From NCBI GenBank assembly GCA_944364615.1, contig CALVWF010000002.1, forward strand, positions 62,001 through 126,000: a stretch of DNA of 64,000 nt, read 5' to 3'. Source of the DNA: an uncultured Clostridia bacterium (GTDB taxonomy: Bacteria > Bacillota > Clostridia > Christensenellales > CAG-314). Of this stretch, positions 15,319 to 24,209 are shown in pieces (the stretch's first letter is position 1; every line of letters begins with the position of its first letter). Made by a program: the position numbers and the translations under genes. The notes beneath the pieces were generated by a model. That model ran no database searches, was not told the origin of the DNA, and saw only the letters and a list, made by a program, of their open reading frames with translations.

Positions 15319-17142
15319 TTACTTTTTGTTGTTTTTAGCCCAGATACGCATACGTTCGGCGTGATCCAGTACAGCCTTGCGCAGACGTATCGATTTAGGC
15401 GTTACCTCGAGATATTCGTCGTCGGCGATGAAGTCAAGACACTGTTCGAGCGACATTACTGTGGGGGTAGTAAGTTTCAATGCGTCGTCCGAACCGCTTG
15501 CACGGTTGTTGGTCAGGTGTTTCGTTTTACAGACGTTTACCGTGATGTCGTCTTCACGGCTGTTTTCGCCGATGATCATTCCCGCGTAAACCTTTACGCC
15601 CGCTCCTACAAACAGCCTGCAACGCTCCTGCGCGTTGAACAGCCCGTATGCCGTCGTAACTCCGTCTTCCCATGCCACGAGAGAACCTCTTGTGCGTTCC
15701 TGTACGTCGCCCTTGTAGGGTTCGTAGCCGTCGAAAACGTGACTCATTACGCCGAAGCCTTTGGTGTCGGTAAGCAGTTCGTTGCGGTAGCCGATCAGGC
15801 ATCTTGCAGGAATTCGGAATTCCAGTTTAGTGGACCCCTGGTTGTCGGGAAACATATTTATGAGTTCCGCTTTGCGTGCGCCCAACTTGTTCATTACGCT
15901 TCCGACGTAGGTTTCCGGTACTTCCACGACAAGGTATTCGATGGGTTCGCATTTCTGTCCGTTTATTTCTTTGAATATTACTTTGGGGCGGGATACCTGA
16001 AATTCGTATCCTTCACGGCGCATATTTTCTATCAGTATGGACAGGTGCAGTTCACCTCTGCCGTAGACCTTGAAACAATCGGGTGAATCGGTTTCTTCTA
16101 CACGCATGCTGACGTTGGTTTCCACTTCCTTGAACAGCCTTGCACGCAGATGTCTGCTGGTGACGAATTTGCCCTCTTTTCCCGCAAAGGGACTGTTGTT
16201 TACCATAAACAGCATTGAAATCGTCGGTTCGTCTATATTTACGAAAGGCAACGGTTCAACATGTTCTATGTCGCACACCGTTTCGCCGATGTTCATGTCG
16301 TCAATGCCGTTTATTGCAACTATATCGCCCATGCGACCTTCTTGTACTTCTACTCGTTTAAGCCCTTCGAATTGGTAAAGCCTTGCTATTTTGGCTGTGC
16401 CGAACTTGTTGTTGCGGTGGCAAATTATGACCTGTTGACCGTCGCGTATCACTCCGCGGTTGACCTTGCCTATACCTATGCGTCCGACGTATTCATCGTA
16501 ATCTATGTTGCAGATGAGCAATTGAAGACCGTTGTCCGTTTCTCCTTCGGGCGCGGGAATGTTTTTGATTATTGCGTCGAACAGAGGTTTCATGTCCGTT
16601 GACGGTTTTCCAAGAACGTCTGTTGCCCATCCCTGTTTCGCACTGGCGTAAACTGTCGTGAAGTCAAACTGATCGTCAGTTGCGCCCAGTTCGAGAAACA
16701 GTTCCATAATCTGTTCCTGCAACTTGTCGCTGTCAAATTCGCCCTTGTCCACCTTGTTTACTACCACAAGCACTTTTTTGTTGAGTCCGAGTGCCTTTTT
16801 AAGAACGTAACGTGTCTGAGGCATACAGCCCTCTATTGCGTCTATAAGCAACAGTACGCCGTCTACCATTGACAGTATACGTTCGACTTCGCCTCCGAAA
16901 TCGGCGTGTCCCGGCGTGTCAATTATGTTGATTTTGACGCCGTTGTAGTGCACCGCCGTGTTTTTGGCAAGTATTGTAATGCCTCTTTCGCGCTCTATAT
17001 CGTTGCTGTCCATTACTCTTTCGGCAACGACTTCGTTTGTACGGAATGTTCCGCTCTGGCGCAGAAGTTGGTCAACAAGAGTTGTCTTGCCGTGGTCGAC
17101 GTGCGCTATTATCGCAATGTTTCTTATGTCTTCTCGTATCAT
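15319..17142 (-). CDS. typA: Ribosome-associated GTPase TypA/BipA
   Basis: The protein begins [23 protein letters not shown], the canonical TypA opening, and is 607 residues, the usual length. G motifs are [19 protein letters not shown] and NKVD; the C-terminal BipA-specific domain follows the EF-G-like domains. TypA binds the 70S/50S ribosome and is needed for growth under cold or stress. I chose the ATG at 17142 because GGAG lies eight bases upstream. The earlier ATG at 17157 would be only about five bases from the predicted transcription start and has no ribosome site. The gene is a single transcription unit with its own promoter and terminator. Confidence 0.95.
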   Translation of the reverse strand: MIREDIRNIAIIAHVDHGKTTLVDQLLRQSGTFRTNEVVAERVMDSNDIERERGITILAKNTAVHYNGVKINIIDTPGHADFGGEVERILSMVDGVLLLIDAIEGCMPQTRYVLKKALGLNKKVLVVVNKVDKGEFDSDKLQEQIMELFLELGATDDQFDFTTVYASAKQGWATDVLGKPSTDMKPLFDAIIKNIPAPEGETDNGLQLLICNIDYDEYVGRIGIGKVNRGVIRDGQQVIICHRNNKFGTAKIARLYQFEGLKRVEVQEGRMGDIVAINGIDDMNIGETVCDIEHVEPLPFVNIDEPTISMLFMVNNSPFAGKEGKFVTSRHLRARLFKEVETNVSMRVEETDSPDCFKVYGRGELHLSILIENMRREGYEFQVSRPKVIFKEINGQKCEPIEYLVVEVPETYVGSVMNKLGARKAELINMFPDNQGSTKLEFRIPARCLIGYRNELLTDTKGFGVMSHVFDGYEPYKGDVQERTRGSLVAWEDGVTTAYGLFNAQERCRLFVGAGVKVYAGMIIGENSREDDITVNVCKTKHLTNNRASGSDDALKLTTPTVMSLEQCLDFIADDEYLEVTPKSIRLRKAVLDHAERMRIWAKNNKK

Positions 17143-17168
17143 GTATTTCATCTCCATTTAACCTGACA

Positions 17169-17197
17169 ATTATACAGCAACTGCCGACAATCGTCAA
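17169..17197 (-). promoter_or_regulatory. typA: Sigma-A promoter for typA
   Basis: On the minus strand TTGACG, 17-base spacer, TATAAT. Transcription would begin near 17162, giving a leader of about 20 bases to the ATG at 17142. Confidence 0.82.
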
Positions 17198-17362
17198 ACG
17201 ATATTTAACTGTTTGACTTGCGCAGACAAAAATTTGAATCAGCGTCCTACTGCGTCGAATCGGCCGTTCAGGGGGAGCGGCGGCCAGTCGGAAGTGACGG
17301 CGCACGTGTTGCGCGTGTTGATTTTTGTACAAATACGATTAAATAAAAATGGTTGTTATGTC

Positions 17363-17391
17363 TTGCAAATTGGCTGTCATTAGTGTATAAT
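17363..17391 (+). promoter_or_regulatory. galK: Sigma-A promoter for galK
   Basis: TTGCAA (17363-17368), 17-base spacer, TATAAT (17386-17391), 30 bases before the start codon. Confidence 0.8.
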
Positions 17392-17420
17392 TTGTTCGAC
17401 TCTAACAAGGAGATATAGCG

Positions 17421-18644
17421 ATGCAATTTGTCAAAAGCGGTGAACAGGTAAAGGAACTGTTCAAGCAACTTTACGGTAATGTAACTCTCAGTCAGGTTTC
17501 ACGCTACAACAGACTGATTAAATGGTTCAACAAGAGTTTCGGCGGAAACGGCTGTTACGTATGTTCTTCCTCCGGTCGCGTGGAACTTATAGGCAATCAC
17601 ACCGACCACAACGGCGGAAGAGTAATGGGATGTACAGTCAATCTGGACATTCTGGCAGGTTTTATGCCTACCGACGACGGAACCGTCGTTATCAAATCCA
17701 AAGGGTACAAGGACATTTCTTTTACTCTTGACGACATCGACGAAAAGGAAGTAAACAGCAGCGGTATAGCAAAGGGAGTGCTTAAAGCGTTTCAGTTGCG
17801 CGGATACTCCGTCGGCGGATTTAAAGTGTGTATGACTTCCACGGTGGCAGGAGGCGCGGGCATTTCTTCCAGTGCGGCGTACGAACTGCTTATAGGACAG
17901 ATAGTCAACAATCTGTACAACGACGGCAAAGTATCCCCCGAAGAACTTGCTCAGATAGGACAGTATGCGGAAAACGTCTACTTCAACAAACCTTGCGGCT
18001 TGCTTGATCAGAGCGTTATCGCATTGGGAGGTATCGTAAAACTCGACTTTAAAGACGGACTTGTTTCCCAACGTATAAACAGCGACATGTCCCGTTACAA
18101 TCTGGTACTTGTGGACACGGGCGGTTCTCATGCCAATCTTACCGAACACTATGCCGCCATACCTGCTGAAATGAAAGCGGTGGCAAACTATATGGGGGCG
18201 GATCGTCTTATAGAAAAGGACAGCGCCGAATTTTTTGCAAGGTATGACGAAATAGTCAAAAACGTCGGTTTACGTCCCGCATTGCGCGCAAAGCATTTTT
18301 ACGAGGAAAACGCCAGAGTGGACGAGGCGGGCAGATGTCTTGAAAAGGGCGAATGGACAAGTTTTATAGAACTTATCAATCAATCGGGGCAGAGCAGTCT
18401 GACGCAGTTGCAGAACTGCAGTTATCCGGGCGGAGACACGCTGATTCCCGACGCCATTGCGCTTGCACGTAAACTCAATCCCGACGGAGCGGTACGTGTT
18501 CACGGAGGAGGATTTGCAGGAACGATTCTTAACATCGTGGACAGGCGTCATTCCAGAGAATTTGTCGGCGAAATGCAAAAAGTTTACGGCAAAAACAAGG
18601 TATTTCTGCTGAAAGTACGTTCGGTAGGAACAAAAGTTTTATAA
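17421..18644 (+). CDS. galK: Galactokinase
   Basis: The 407-residue GHMP kinase shows the galactokinase signature GRVELIGNHTDHNGG (52-66), the ATP loop GGAGISSSAA, and the third GHMP motif VHGGGFAGT near the C-terminus. It phosphorylates galactose to galactose-1-phosphate in the Leloir pathway. AAGGAG sits ten bases before the ATG. No galT or galE is adjacent; the next gene is a MATE exporter 46 bases away. The N-terminus is somewhat longer than in E. coli GalK, as is common in Clostridia. Confidence 0.92.
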   Translation: MQFVKSGEQVKELFKQLYGNVTLSQVSRYNRLIKWFNKSFGGNGCYVCSSSGRVELIGNHTDHNGGRVMGCTVNLDILAGFMPTDDGTVVIKSKGYKDISFTLDDIDEKEVNSSGIAKGVLKAFQLRGYSVGGFKVCMTSTVAGGAGISSSAAYELLIGQIVNNLYNDGKVSPEELAQIGQYAENVYFNKPCGLLDQSVIALGGIVKLDFKDGLVSQRINSDMSRYNLVLVDTGGSHANLTEHYAAIPAEMKAVANYMGADRLIEKDSAEFFARYDEIVKNVGLRPALRAKHFYEENARVDEAGRCLEKGEWTSFIELINQSGQSSLTQLQNCSYPGGDTLIPDAIALARKLNPDGAVRVHGGGFAGTILNIVDRRHSREFVGEMQKVYGKNKVFLLKVRSVGTKVL

Positions 18645-18690
18645 AAGGACATTTAACAAGCACGTCGGTCTGACTGCAACGGAGACAGTA

Positions 18691-20136
18691 ATGAACAGCA
18701 AGACACTTCTTTTGGGCGAAGAAAAACTGACGAGGTTGTTGCCTCGAATGGCAATACCGACCATTGCCGCCCAATTGATAAACATTGTCTACAACATTGT
18801 GGACAGAATATACATAGGGCAGTTAGTAAACGCTACCGCACTTACCGCGGTAGGTATCACTTTGCCTCTTATAATTCTTGTGACGGCTTGCGCATTGCTT
18901 GTTGCGGGAGGAGGTGCGCCAAATGCCGCAATATGTATGGGTAAAAAATGCGACGACGAGGCAAGTCGTATCATCGGCAACTGTATCACCGCTATAGTGA
19001 TAATGGCGGGTATTGTCACGGCTTTGCTGTTGATATTCAACGAAAGACTGCTTTATCTTATCGGAGCGACGGAAGACACCATTGAGTACGCCAAAGAGTA
19101 TATGACTATTTACGCTTCGGGGTCGGTGTTTGTTATGCTGACGGTAGGGCTTTCTTATTTTATCACGGCACAGGGCAACTCTTTGCAAAGTATGATTGTC
19201 GTTCTGGCCGGAGCGGTAACCAATGTCGTGTTGGATCCCATATTCATCAATGTGTTTGGGTTGGGAGTCGGAGGCGCCGCCTTTGCAACGGTTTTATCGC
19301 AGGCGCTGTCTACGGTACTGGCATTGGTGTTCCTGTTCAGCAGGCGTACGAGCCTCAAACTGAAATTAAATGACTTTATTCCACGCGCGAAAGTGGTGTT
19401 TCCTGCAATGGCATTGGGTTTGTCGCCTTTTGTAATGCAGGCGACGGAAGCAATGATATTTCTGTGCTTTAACATTCAGTTGAAGCGTTTCGGTGGCAGC
19501 GTGGCGTTGGGCACAATGACCATTCTGTCAGCCGTGATGTTGCTCAATTCTCTTCCCATTGCCGGTCTTGTGCAGGGTGCGCAACCGATACTGAGTTACA
19601 ACTTCGGCGCGAGAAACAACGACCGCGTAAAGAAAGCGTTTTTGATGGTGTTTGCTCTGTCGGTGGGCTACTCTTTTCTGTTGTGGCTTGCAGTAATGCT
19701 TTTCCCCAACTTCTTTTCGTCGTTGTTTATAAATCCATCCGATCCGCTTGCCGAACAGATACATACTTTGTGCAGTACGGCTTTGCGCATTTATATGGGA
19801 GCATCGATTCTGTTGGGGGCGCAGTCGGCGTGTCAGCAGACGTTTGTTTCCATAGGACGTATAAAGATTTCCGTATGCCTTGCAGTGTTGAGAAAAATTA
19901 TTCTGTTGCTGCCGCTTGTATTCCTGTTGCCTTTGTTGTTCAACGAAAGTGCGGAAATGCAGACTCTTGCGGTATTCTGGGCGGAACCTGTTGCGGACAT
20001 AGTTGCAGTTTTTACGACTCTGACGGTCTTTGCTCTTACGTTCAACAAAATATTGCGTAACAACACTTTGACGGACAATGCCGTAAAAGAAACGGAGTTG
20101 CTTACGGAAGTTGACGAGATTAAAAAGTCGCAGTGA
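18691..20136 (+). CDS. MATE family efflux transporter
   Basis: The 481-residue protein has about twelve membrane helices. MATE-type features include RMAIPTIAAQLINIVYNIVDR at the start of helix 1, LTAVGITLPLIIL, and QGAQPILSYNFGARN at the start of the second half. MATE proteins export cationic drugs or metabolites using Na+ or H+ gradients in the cytoplasmic membrane; substrate cannot be told. GGAGA lies nine bases before the ATG. It may be read with galK, as no terminator separates them. Confidence 0.9.
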   Translation: MNSKTLLLGEEKLTRLLPRMAIPTIAAQLINIVYNIVDRIYIGQLVNATALTAVGITLPLIILVTACALLVAGGGAPNAAICMGKKCDDEASRIIGNCITAIVIMAGIVTALLLIFNERLLYLIGATEDTIEYAKEYMTIYASGSVFVMLTVGLSYFITAQGNSLQSMIVVLAGAVTNVVLDPIFINVFGLGVGGAAFATVLSQALSTVLALVFLFSRRTSLKLKLNDFIPRAKVVFPAMALGLSPFVMQATEAMIFLCFNIQLKRFGGSVALGTMTILSAVMLLNSLPIAGLVQGAQPILSYNFGARNNDRVKKAFLMVFALSVGYSFLLWLAVMLFPNFFSSLFINPSDPLAEQIHTLCSTALRIYMGASILLGAQSACQQTFVSIGRIKISVCLAVLRKIILLLPLVFLLPLLFNESAEMQTLAVFWAEPVADIVAVFTTLTVFALTFNKILRNNTLTDNAVKETELLTEVDEIKKSQ

Positions 20137-20170
20137 CAGTATCCGTTTCGGTCTGAAATAATCGGAATTT

Positions 20171-20206
20171 AAAAAGCCTTCTTCCCGTTAACGGGAGAAG
20201 GCTTTA
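20171..20206 (-). terminator. Terminator of mgtE (shared with the MATE gene)
   Basis: AAAGCCTTCTTCCCG pairs with CGGGAGAAGGCTTT with one bulged T. The five-T run follows on the minus strand, so it mainly serves mgtE; on the plus strand it could end MATE transcripts weakly. Confidence 0.8.
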
Positions 20207-20255
20207 ACCTTATATATATACAAAATTGATTGACGTGAGTTGTTTTTCGTGTATT

Positions 20256-21608
20256 TCAGGACAGAAGTGCAACGGAAATGTTGCAGTAAATTATAAGGGA
20301 CAGGGCGTCGACTATTGTTGTGATAAAGGGGCTTGCGACTACTGCGGGGTCCAGTTTTATTTTTTTTGCAATAAGGGGAAGCAGACAGCCTACTATTTTG
20401 GCAATAACCACCGTTATGAGCAGAGATACCGCTACAAGTGCGCTGAGTGTTACTGTGTAGTCGTAACCGAAAATGAGATTGTCTATAAGCAACAGTTTGC
20501 CGAAACATACCACAGCAAGAGCAATCGCAAGCAGTACCGATACTCGGATTTCCTTCCACAGCACTTTGGCGAGATCTTTAAACTCGATTTCGTCAAGGGC
20601 AAGTCCGCGGATGACTGTTACAGACGCCTGACTTCCCGCGTTACCGCCTGTGTCCATAAGCATTGGTATACATGCAAACAACAGCGGACTGAGCGCGCTG
20701 AGCGTCGCTTCGTAAGTGTTGATTATTAGTCCGGTAAAGGTTGCCGAGATCATCAGCAACATCAGCCACGGAACGCGGTTTAACCATATACGCCATACCG
20801 ATTGATCGAGATAGGGCGTATCGGACGGGGTTACTGCCGCCATCTTGGAAATATCTTCCGTTGCTTCCTCTTCCATTACGTCCATTGCGTCGTCGACGGT
20901 AATTATACCCACGATTCGGTTTTCTTTGTCAACTACCGGGATGGCGTTGAGGTCGTATTTGCTGAACTGGGATGCGACGAATTCTTTGTCCGCATCGGTG
21001 TCTACGGAAATTACGTTTGTTTCCATTATGTCTTCTATGACGGTTTCGTAGGCGTTGAGCATCATTGTGCGTAACGACACTCGACCTATCAGTTTGCGTG
21101 TTCCGTCTGTGACATAGCAGGTGTAAATCGTTTCCTTGTCAACGGCAGTCTTGCGTATTCTGTCGAAACACTGTTTTACCGTCCAGTTTTTCTTCAGGTT
21201 GACGTACTCCATCGTCATCAGAGAGCCTGCGCTGTCTTTGGGGTACTTAAGCACTTCGTTTATCCATTGCCTGGACTGTGCGTCAGACTGATTGAGTATT
21301 CTCTTTACCACATTGGCGGGCATTTCTTCTATCACGTCCACCGTATCGTCCAGAAACATGTCGTCCAACACGGCTTTAAGTTCGGCATCGGTAAAGCAGT
21401 TTATAAGCAATTTCTGATTGTCGGGACTCATTTCCACGAATGTGTCCGCCGCTATTTCTTTTGGCAACAGACGAAACACCACAGGTATCTGCGAATCTTT
21501 AAGGTCTTCAAGCAACAATGCAATGTCCTGCGGTTTCATGTCCTGCAGTAAACGTTTTATTTCCACGTAGTTTTTTTGTTCAAGCAAATCGAAGATTTGT
21601 TGTTCCAT
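20256..21608 (-). CDS. mgtE: Magnesium transporter MgtE
   Basis: The 450-residue protein has the MgtE layout: an N-terminal helical domain (1-130), two CBS domains (about 135-255, with IPVVDKENRIVGIITVDD) and five membrane helices from about 280, including the pore motif PMLMDTGGNAGSQ. It is a Mg2+ channel gated by cytosolic Mg2+ through the N and CBS domains. GGGAGG precedes the ATG. Upstream lies an M-box riboswitch with a terminator, so expression should be switched off when Mg2+ is plentiful. Confidence 0.95.
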   Translation of the reverse strand: MEQQIFDLLEQKNYVEIKRLLQDMKPQDIALLLEDLKDSQIPVVFRLLPKEIAADTFVEMSPDNQKLLINCFTDAELKAVLDDMFLDDTVDVIEEMPANVVKRILNQSDAQSRQWINEVLKYPKDSAGSLMTMEYVNLKKNWTVKQCFDRIRKTAVDKETIYTCYVTDGTRKLIGRVSLRTMMLNAYETVIEDIMETNVISVDTDADKEFVASQFSKYDLNAIPVVDKENRIVGIITVDDAMDVMEEEATEDISKMAAVTPSDTPYLDQSVWRIWLNRVPWLMLLMISATFTGLIINTYEATLSALSPLLFACIPMLMDTGGNAGSQASVTVIRGLALDEIEFKDLAKVLWKEIRVSVLLAIALAVVCFGKLLLIDNLIFGYDYTVTLSALVAVSLLITVVIAKIVGCLLPLIAKKIKLDPAVVASPFITTIVDALSLIIYCNISVALLS

Positions 21609-21636
21609 CGGCAGTTACCTCCCTGTTAAAGTGCAA

Positions 21637-21669
21637 TTAAAAAACGCCCCCGCAATGGTAAGGACGTAA
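21637..21669 (-). terminator. Expression-platform terminator of the M-box riboswitch
   Basis: On the minus strand ACGTCC pairs with GGGCGT (one G-U) and is followed by six T. Its loop contains TTACCATT, which is complementary to AATGGTAA at the 3' edge of the aptamer, so the two folds should be mutually exclusive. Confidence 0.75.
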
Positions 21670-21694
21670 ATACTGACTGTTGGTATATGCCGTT

Positions 21695-21845
21695 ACCATT
21701 ACAAGCTTTAGCGTCACTGGGCAATGAAATTGCATTAGGCCATGCCTTGGATTCGACAAGTCCTGATCACCTGTGTCCGAATGTGTCTCCACATTTTTGC
21801 GGTAGCAATCCGTATCCCCGTGTAGCCTCACCTACCGGTCGTTTG
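21695..21845 (-). ncRNA. M-box (ykoK leader) Mg2+ riboswitch
   Basis: Read on the minus strand, the leader has the M-box landmarks in order: TAGGTGAGGCTAC, GGATACGG, GCTACCGC, AAATGT, AGGTGATC, AATCCAAGGCATGGCC, and CAGTGACGCTAAAGCT. These match the conserved core of the ykoK/M-box class, which folds compactly on binding several Mg2+ and then favours a terminator. It sits between a strong promoter and mgtE, the commonest M-box target. Alignment to the Rfam M-box model would settle the exact ends. Confidence 0.9.
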
Positions 21846-21854
21846 TTTATAATC

Positions 21855-21883
21855 ATTGTAGTCCTGTTGAGTGTCGGTGTCAA
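21855..21883 (-). promoter_or_regulatory. mgtE: Sigma-A promoter for the M-box/mgtE transcript
   Basis: On the minus strand TTGACA, 17-base spacer, TACAAT. The start of transcription would fall near 21848, directly before the aptamer. Confidence 0.85.
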
Positions 21884-21949
21884 GGCTTTTTATCAAAATT
21901 TGTCGTAAACCGAGCGGTTTTATGCAACGTTTTCTTGTCCTGTAACTGT

Positions 21950-21978
21950 TTGACAACAAAAGTTACTTACATTACAAT
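21950..21978 (+). promoter_or_regulatory. Sigma-A promoter for the 22010 gene
   Basis: TTGACA (21950-21955), 17-base spacer, TACAAT (21973-21978). Confidence 0.8.
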
Positions 21979-22009
21979 ATTAGTATTATGGTTGACGGTT
22001 GGTGACAAT

Positions 22010-22423
22010 ATGAAACAGTATTATTTAAAAAGATTGCGTTGGATGTTCCGTTACACGAGCAACAATGCGTTGTATATTATTTTAAAGACATTGTGTCTTG
22101 CGGTGGGAATTCCTGTTGCTGCAGTGCTGTTCGTGGCGGAAATGGCAACTACGTTAGTAAATATGCTGTTTTCCTTTATTCCGCTGCTGAACATAGTGGT
22201 GTTGGCGGTGTGCAAGGTGATTGCAGCAGTGTGTCAGTCGGGATTTTATATCGCCATTCTTCCCGACATTAAAAAATATCTTGCCGAATGTGAAGAGGAA
22301 AGAGCGGAGGAAGCGGAAATCGAGGAAAAAACGGAACAAACCGACGGAAACCTCGACTATACCATTTGCGACGATACCGACGCCGACTTGCCTAAGGACG
22401 GCAAAGACGATACAAACAATTAA
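22010..22423 (+). CDS. Small membrane protein, function unknown
   Basis: The 137-residue protein has a basic N-terminus (KRLRWMFRY), two hydrophobic segments (about 20-45 and 50-85) and a very acidic, likely disordered tail of about 45 residues (many Glu and Asp). I do not recognise a family. The start at 22010 follows GGTTGGTGA and lies about 25 bases after the predicted transcription start. Divergent from mgtE but with its own promoter. The acidic cytoplasmic tail could bind cations, but that is only a suggestion. Confidence 0.6.
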   Translation: MKQYYLKRLRWMFRYTSNNALYIILKTLCLAVGIPVAAVLFVAEMATTLVNMLFSFIPLLNIVVLAVCKVIAAVCQSGFYIAILPDIKKYLAECEEERAEEAEIEEKTEQTDGNLDYTICDDTDADLPKDGKDDTNN

Positions 22424-22427
22424 AAAC

Positions 22428-22465
22428 AGGTGCGCCTTGACTTTAATCGAGGCGCATTTGTCTTT
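22428..22465 (+). terminator. Weak terminator after the 22010 gene
   Basis: TGCGCCT (22431-22437) pairs with AGGCGCA (22450-22456), followed by TTTGTCTTTTG. Confidence 0.55.
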
Positions 22466-22517
22466 TGTTGACCGCAATCCGCAAATATTTACATTCATTA
22501 GCGTAATACACACTCTG

Positions 22518-22524
22518 TTCGACA
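22518..22524 (-). promoter_or_regulatory. Possible Spo0A box upstream of spo0A
   Basis: TTCGACA is the reverse complement of the 0A-box core TGTCGAA, about 95 bases before the spo0A start. A seven-base match is weak alone, but the place fits autoregulation. Confidence 0.25.
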
Positions 22525-22576
22525 TAAAATGGCAAAACACAACAAAATTATAAATGCGGACGTCTACAGCAAGTAT

Positions 22577-22605
22577 TATAATGCGATTGTCAGATAAACT
22601 GACAA
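22577..22605 (+). promoter_or_regulatory. -10 box and inverted repeat before spo0A
   Basis: A perfect TATAAT (22577-22582) without a recognisable -35 is followed by TTGTCAG-ATAAA-CTGACAA (22587-22605), a perfect inverted repeat covering the expected transcription start. This suggests an activator-dependent or repressed promoter. Confidence 0.4.
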
Positions 22606-22618
22606 AGGGGTATATGTA

Positions 22619-23344
22619 ATGATTAAAGTTGGTTTGATAGAGCAACCGGAAACAGAACAGCAGATTGCCGAAAGTCAGAAATTCGAATTGGCATTCAGTT
22701 GCAGCGGTAAAGACGCGCGCAAATATCTTGAAAACTGCCAGGCAGACGTAGTGGTGACCGATCTTGTGATGACGGGAGAAGACGGATTCGCTTTGCTGGA
22801 AAAGTACAGCGACGTAAAGTTTATAGTAGCGTCCGAACTGAAAAGCGAGGTGTTTATTCTTCGCGCATTGGAAGCGGGTGCGAAATACTACCTTGTAAAG
22901 CCCGTCGAATACCTTTTGCTGGAACAGCGAATTATACAGGCAACGGGCAGCAAAAACGGAGTCAGAATGATACGTCAGAAAAGCGTTTCGGAAAAAACGC
23001 TTGACGAACGCATAAGCAACATCTTTGTAAGCGTAGGAATACCTGCGCATATAAAAGGCTACCAGTTCTTGCGGGAAGGTATCAAACTGGCAGTGGACAA
23101 TCCGCCTATAATCAATTCCATTACAAAGAGTCTGTATCCTTCCATCGCCGGTAAGTTCGGAACAACTCCCAGTAAGGTGGAGCGTGCCATCCGCCATGCC
23201 ATAGAAGTGGCGTGGAACAGAGGCAAGATAGAAAATATCAACGCTTTGTTCGGAGTAAAGGTGTACAGTTCGTCGGAAAAGCCTACAAACGGCGAATTCA
23301 TTGCATTGCTTGCCGACAAGATGTTGCTTGAATGTTCTTTCTGA
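22619..23344 (+). CDS. spo0A: Spo0A-type response regulator (sporulation/stationary-phase master regulator homologue)
   Basis: The 241-residue protein has a receiver domain (1-110) and the Spo0A DNA-binding domain. The latter is unmistakable: VGIPAHIKGYQFLREG, SITKSLYP, TTPSKVERAIRHAIEVAWNRG and KPTNGEFIALLADK closely follow B. subtilis Spo0A. In the receiver, phospho-acceptor Asp48 (VTDLVMTG) and the conserved Lys (LVKP) are kept, but the acidic pair that binds Mg2+ (DD in B. subtilis) reads Glu8-Gln9, so phosphorylation may be altered. AAAGGGG lies eleven bases before the ATG. No other sporulation gene is nearby, so the window does not show whether the organism forms spores. Confidence 0.9.
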   Translation: MIKVGLIEQPETEQQIAESQKFELAFSCSGKDARKYLENCQADVVVTDLVMTGEDGFALLEKYSDVKFIVASELKSEVFILRALEAGAKYYLVKPVEYLLLEQRIIQATGSKNGVRMIRQKSVSEKTLDERISNIFVSVGIPAHIKGYQFLREGIKLAVDNPPIINSITKSLYPSIAGKFGTTPSKVERAIRHAIEVAWNRGKIENINALFGVKVYSSSEKPTNGEFIALLADKMLLECSF

Positions 23345-23345
23345 C

Positions 23346-23395
23346 GTACGACGTTGCCCGTATATAATCTGTACGACGTTGCCCGTATATAATCT
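23346..23395. repeat. Exact 25-bp tandem duplication
   Basis: GTACGACGTTGCCCGTATAT continuing AATCT occurs twice back to back with no mismatch, just after the spo0A stop. Each copy carries a TATAAT; an AT-only stretch with a third TATAAT follows. Confidence 0.9.
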
Positions 23396-23450
23396 GAATA
23401 TATAATATATATATAAGATTTGTAAAAAGTAATCAATATACCGCAAAAAC

Positions 23451-23479
23451 TTGCTTTTGGTTCTTTTTTGTGATACAAT
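23451..23479 (+). promoter_or_regulatory. Sigma-A promoter for the TetR gene
   Basis: TTGCTT (23451-23456), 17-base spacer, TACAAT (23474-23479), 22 bases before the start. Confidence 0.6.
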
Positions 23480-23501
23480 ATTTTAAACAAAGGAGAACAC
23501 C

Positions 23502-24104
23502 ATGCAATACTTGAAGAAAGAAGTCAGGGAAAGAATACTTGCGGCTGCTGTTGAAGAGTTTAAAGAATACGGATTTGCAGATGCGTCTATTCGCAACATT
23601 GCCAACAATGCTGAAATTTCCCTCGGCAACATCTACAGATACTTTACCAACAAGGAAGCACTGTATTTTGCCGTAATAAATCCCTTTATGGAAAGCGTAA
23701 AGCAGACCATCGAAAAGGAATTTGTTTTCGCCGACAGATCCATGAAAGAAGTTTCGGAAGCGTTGGTGCGCTTTCTTATGCAGTACAGCGATGAACTGAT
23801 GATTATCCGCAAGGGCAATTCCGTTCATTACGACGCTTTTGTAAACTATATTGTAAAGGTAATTTCTCAGAAAATACGAGAAATGATTGCGGGCTCCTTC
23901 CCCGAAATCGAAGAAAAAATTAAAAATCCCGATTTTTACGACGTCATTGCGGAAAGTTTTCTGACGGCATTGTTCAAAATACTGCGTAACGGCGACAGTG
24001 TGGAAGTTCAGGAACGGAATGTCCGCGAACTCATCACCTTCTTTTTCGGGCACATGCAGGACAGGTTTTATCATTTCGATATGCCCGGAACGACAGGTCT
24101 GTAA
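23502..24104 (+). CDS. TetR/AcrR family transcriptional regulator
   Basis: The 200-residue protein has the TetR helix-turn-helix at the N-terminus: RERILAAAVEEFKEYGF, then ASIRNIANNAEISLGNIYRYF (27-47) and NKEALYFAV. The C-terminal ligand domain is not recognisable. AAGGAG lies eight bases before the ATG. It stands alone between its promoter and terminator, with no transporter next to it in an obvious operon, so its target and ligand are unknown; it may act on its own promoter. Confidence 0.85.
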   Translation: MQYLKKEVRERILAAAVEEFKEYGFADASIRNIANNAEISLGNIYRYFTNKEALYFAVINPFMESVKQTIEKEFVFADRSMKEVSEALVRFLMQYSDELMIIRKGNSVHYDAFVNYIVKVISQKIREMIAGSFPEIEEKIKNPDFYDVIAESFLTALFKILRNGDSVEVQERNVRELITFFFGHMQDRFYHFDMPGTTGL

Positions 24105-24113
24105 CGCTTGTTC

Positions 24114-24146
24114 CTACGCCTCTTATAATGAGGCGTATTTTTTTTG
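24114..24146 (+). terminator. Terminator of the TetR gene
   Basis: ACGCCTC (24116-24122) pairs with GAGGCGT (24130-24136), followed by eight T after one A. Confidence 0.85.
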
Positions 24147-24209
24147 TCTTTCGAGTTTGTTTTTATTAAACTTTTTGTAAAATAAGTTTAGTAATATTAA
24201 TAAAAACGT

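Larger units (their letters stand above)
21609..22009. other. Divergent control region of mgtE and the small membrane protein gene
   Basis: These 400 bases hold the mgtE leader (M-box aptamer and terminator), its minus-strand promoter, and a plus-strand promoter for the gene at 22010. About 65 bases between the two -35 boxes show nothing further. Confidence 0.8.

Noticed and set aside
17143..17157. Upstream ATG (17157) as the typA start
   Set aside because: It would begin about five bases after the predicted transcription start with no ribosome site, whereas ATG 17142 has GGAG and the canonical TypA N-terminus.
17230..17335. GC-rich stretch between typA and galK
   Set aside because: I looked for a structured RNA or small gene and found neither a clear fold nor a supported start; left as plain intergenic sequence.
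22154..23446. A 430-residue minus-strand open frame opposite spo0A and the 22010 gene
   Set aside because: It covers two well-supported plus-strand genes and their promoter region and has no ribosome site or recognisable motif.
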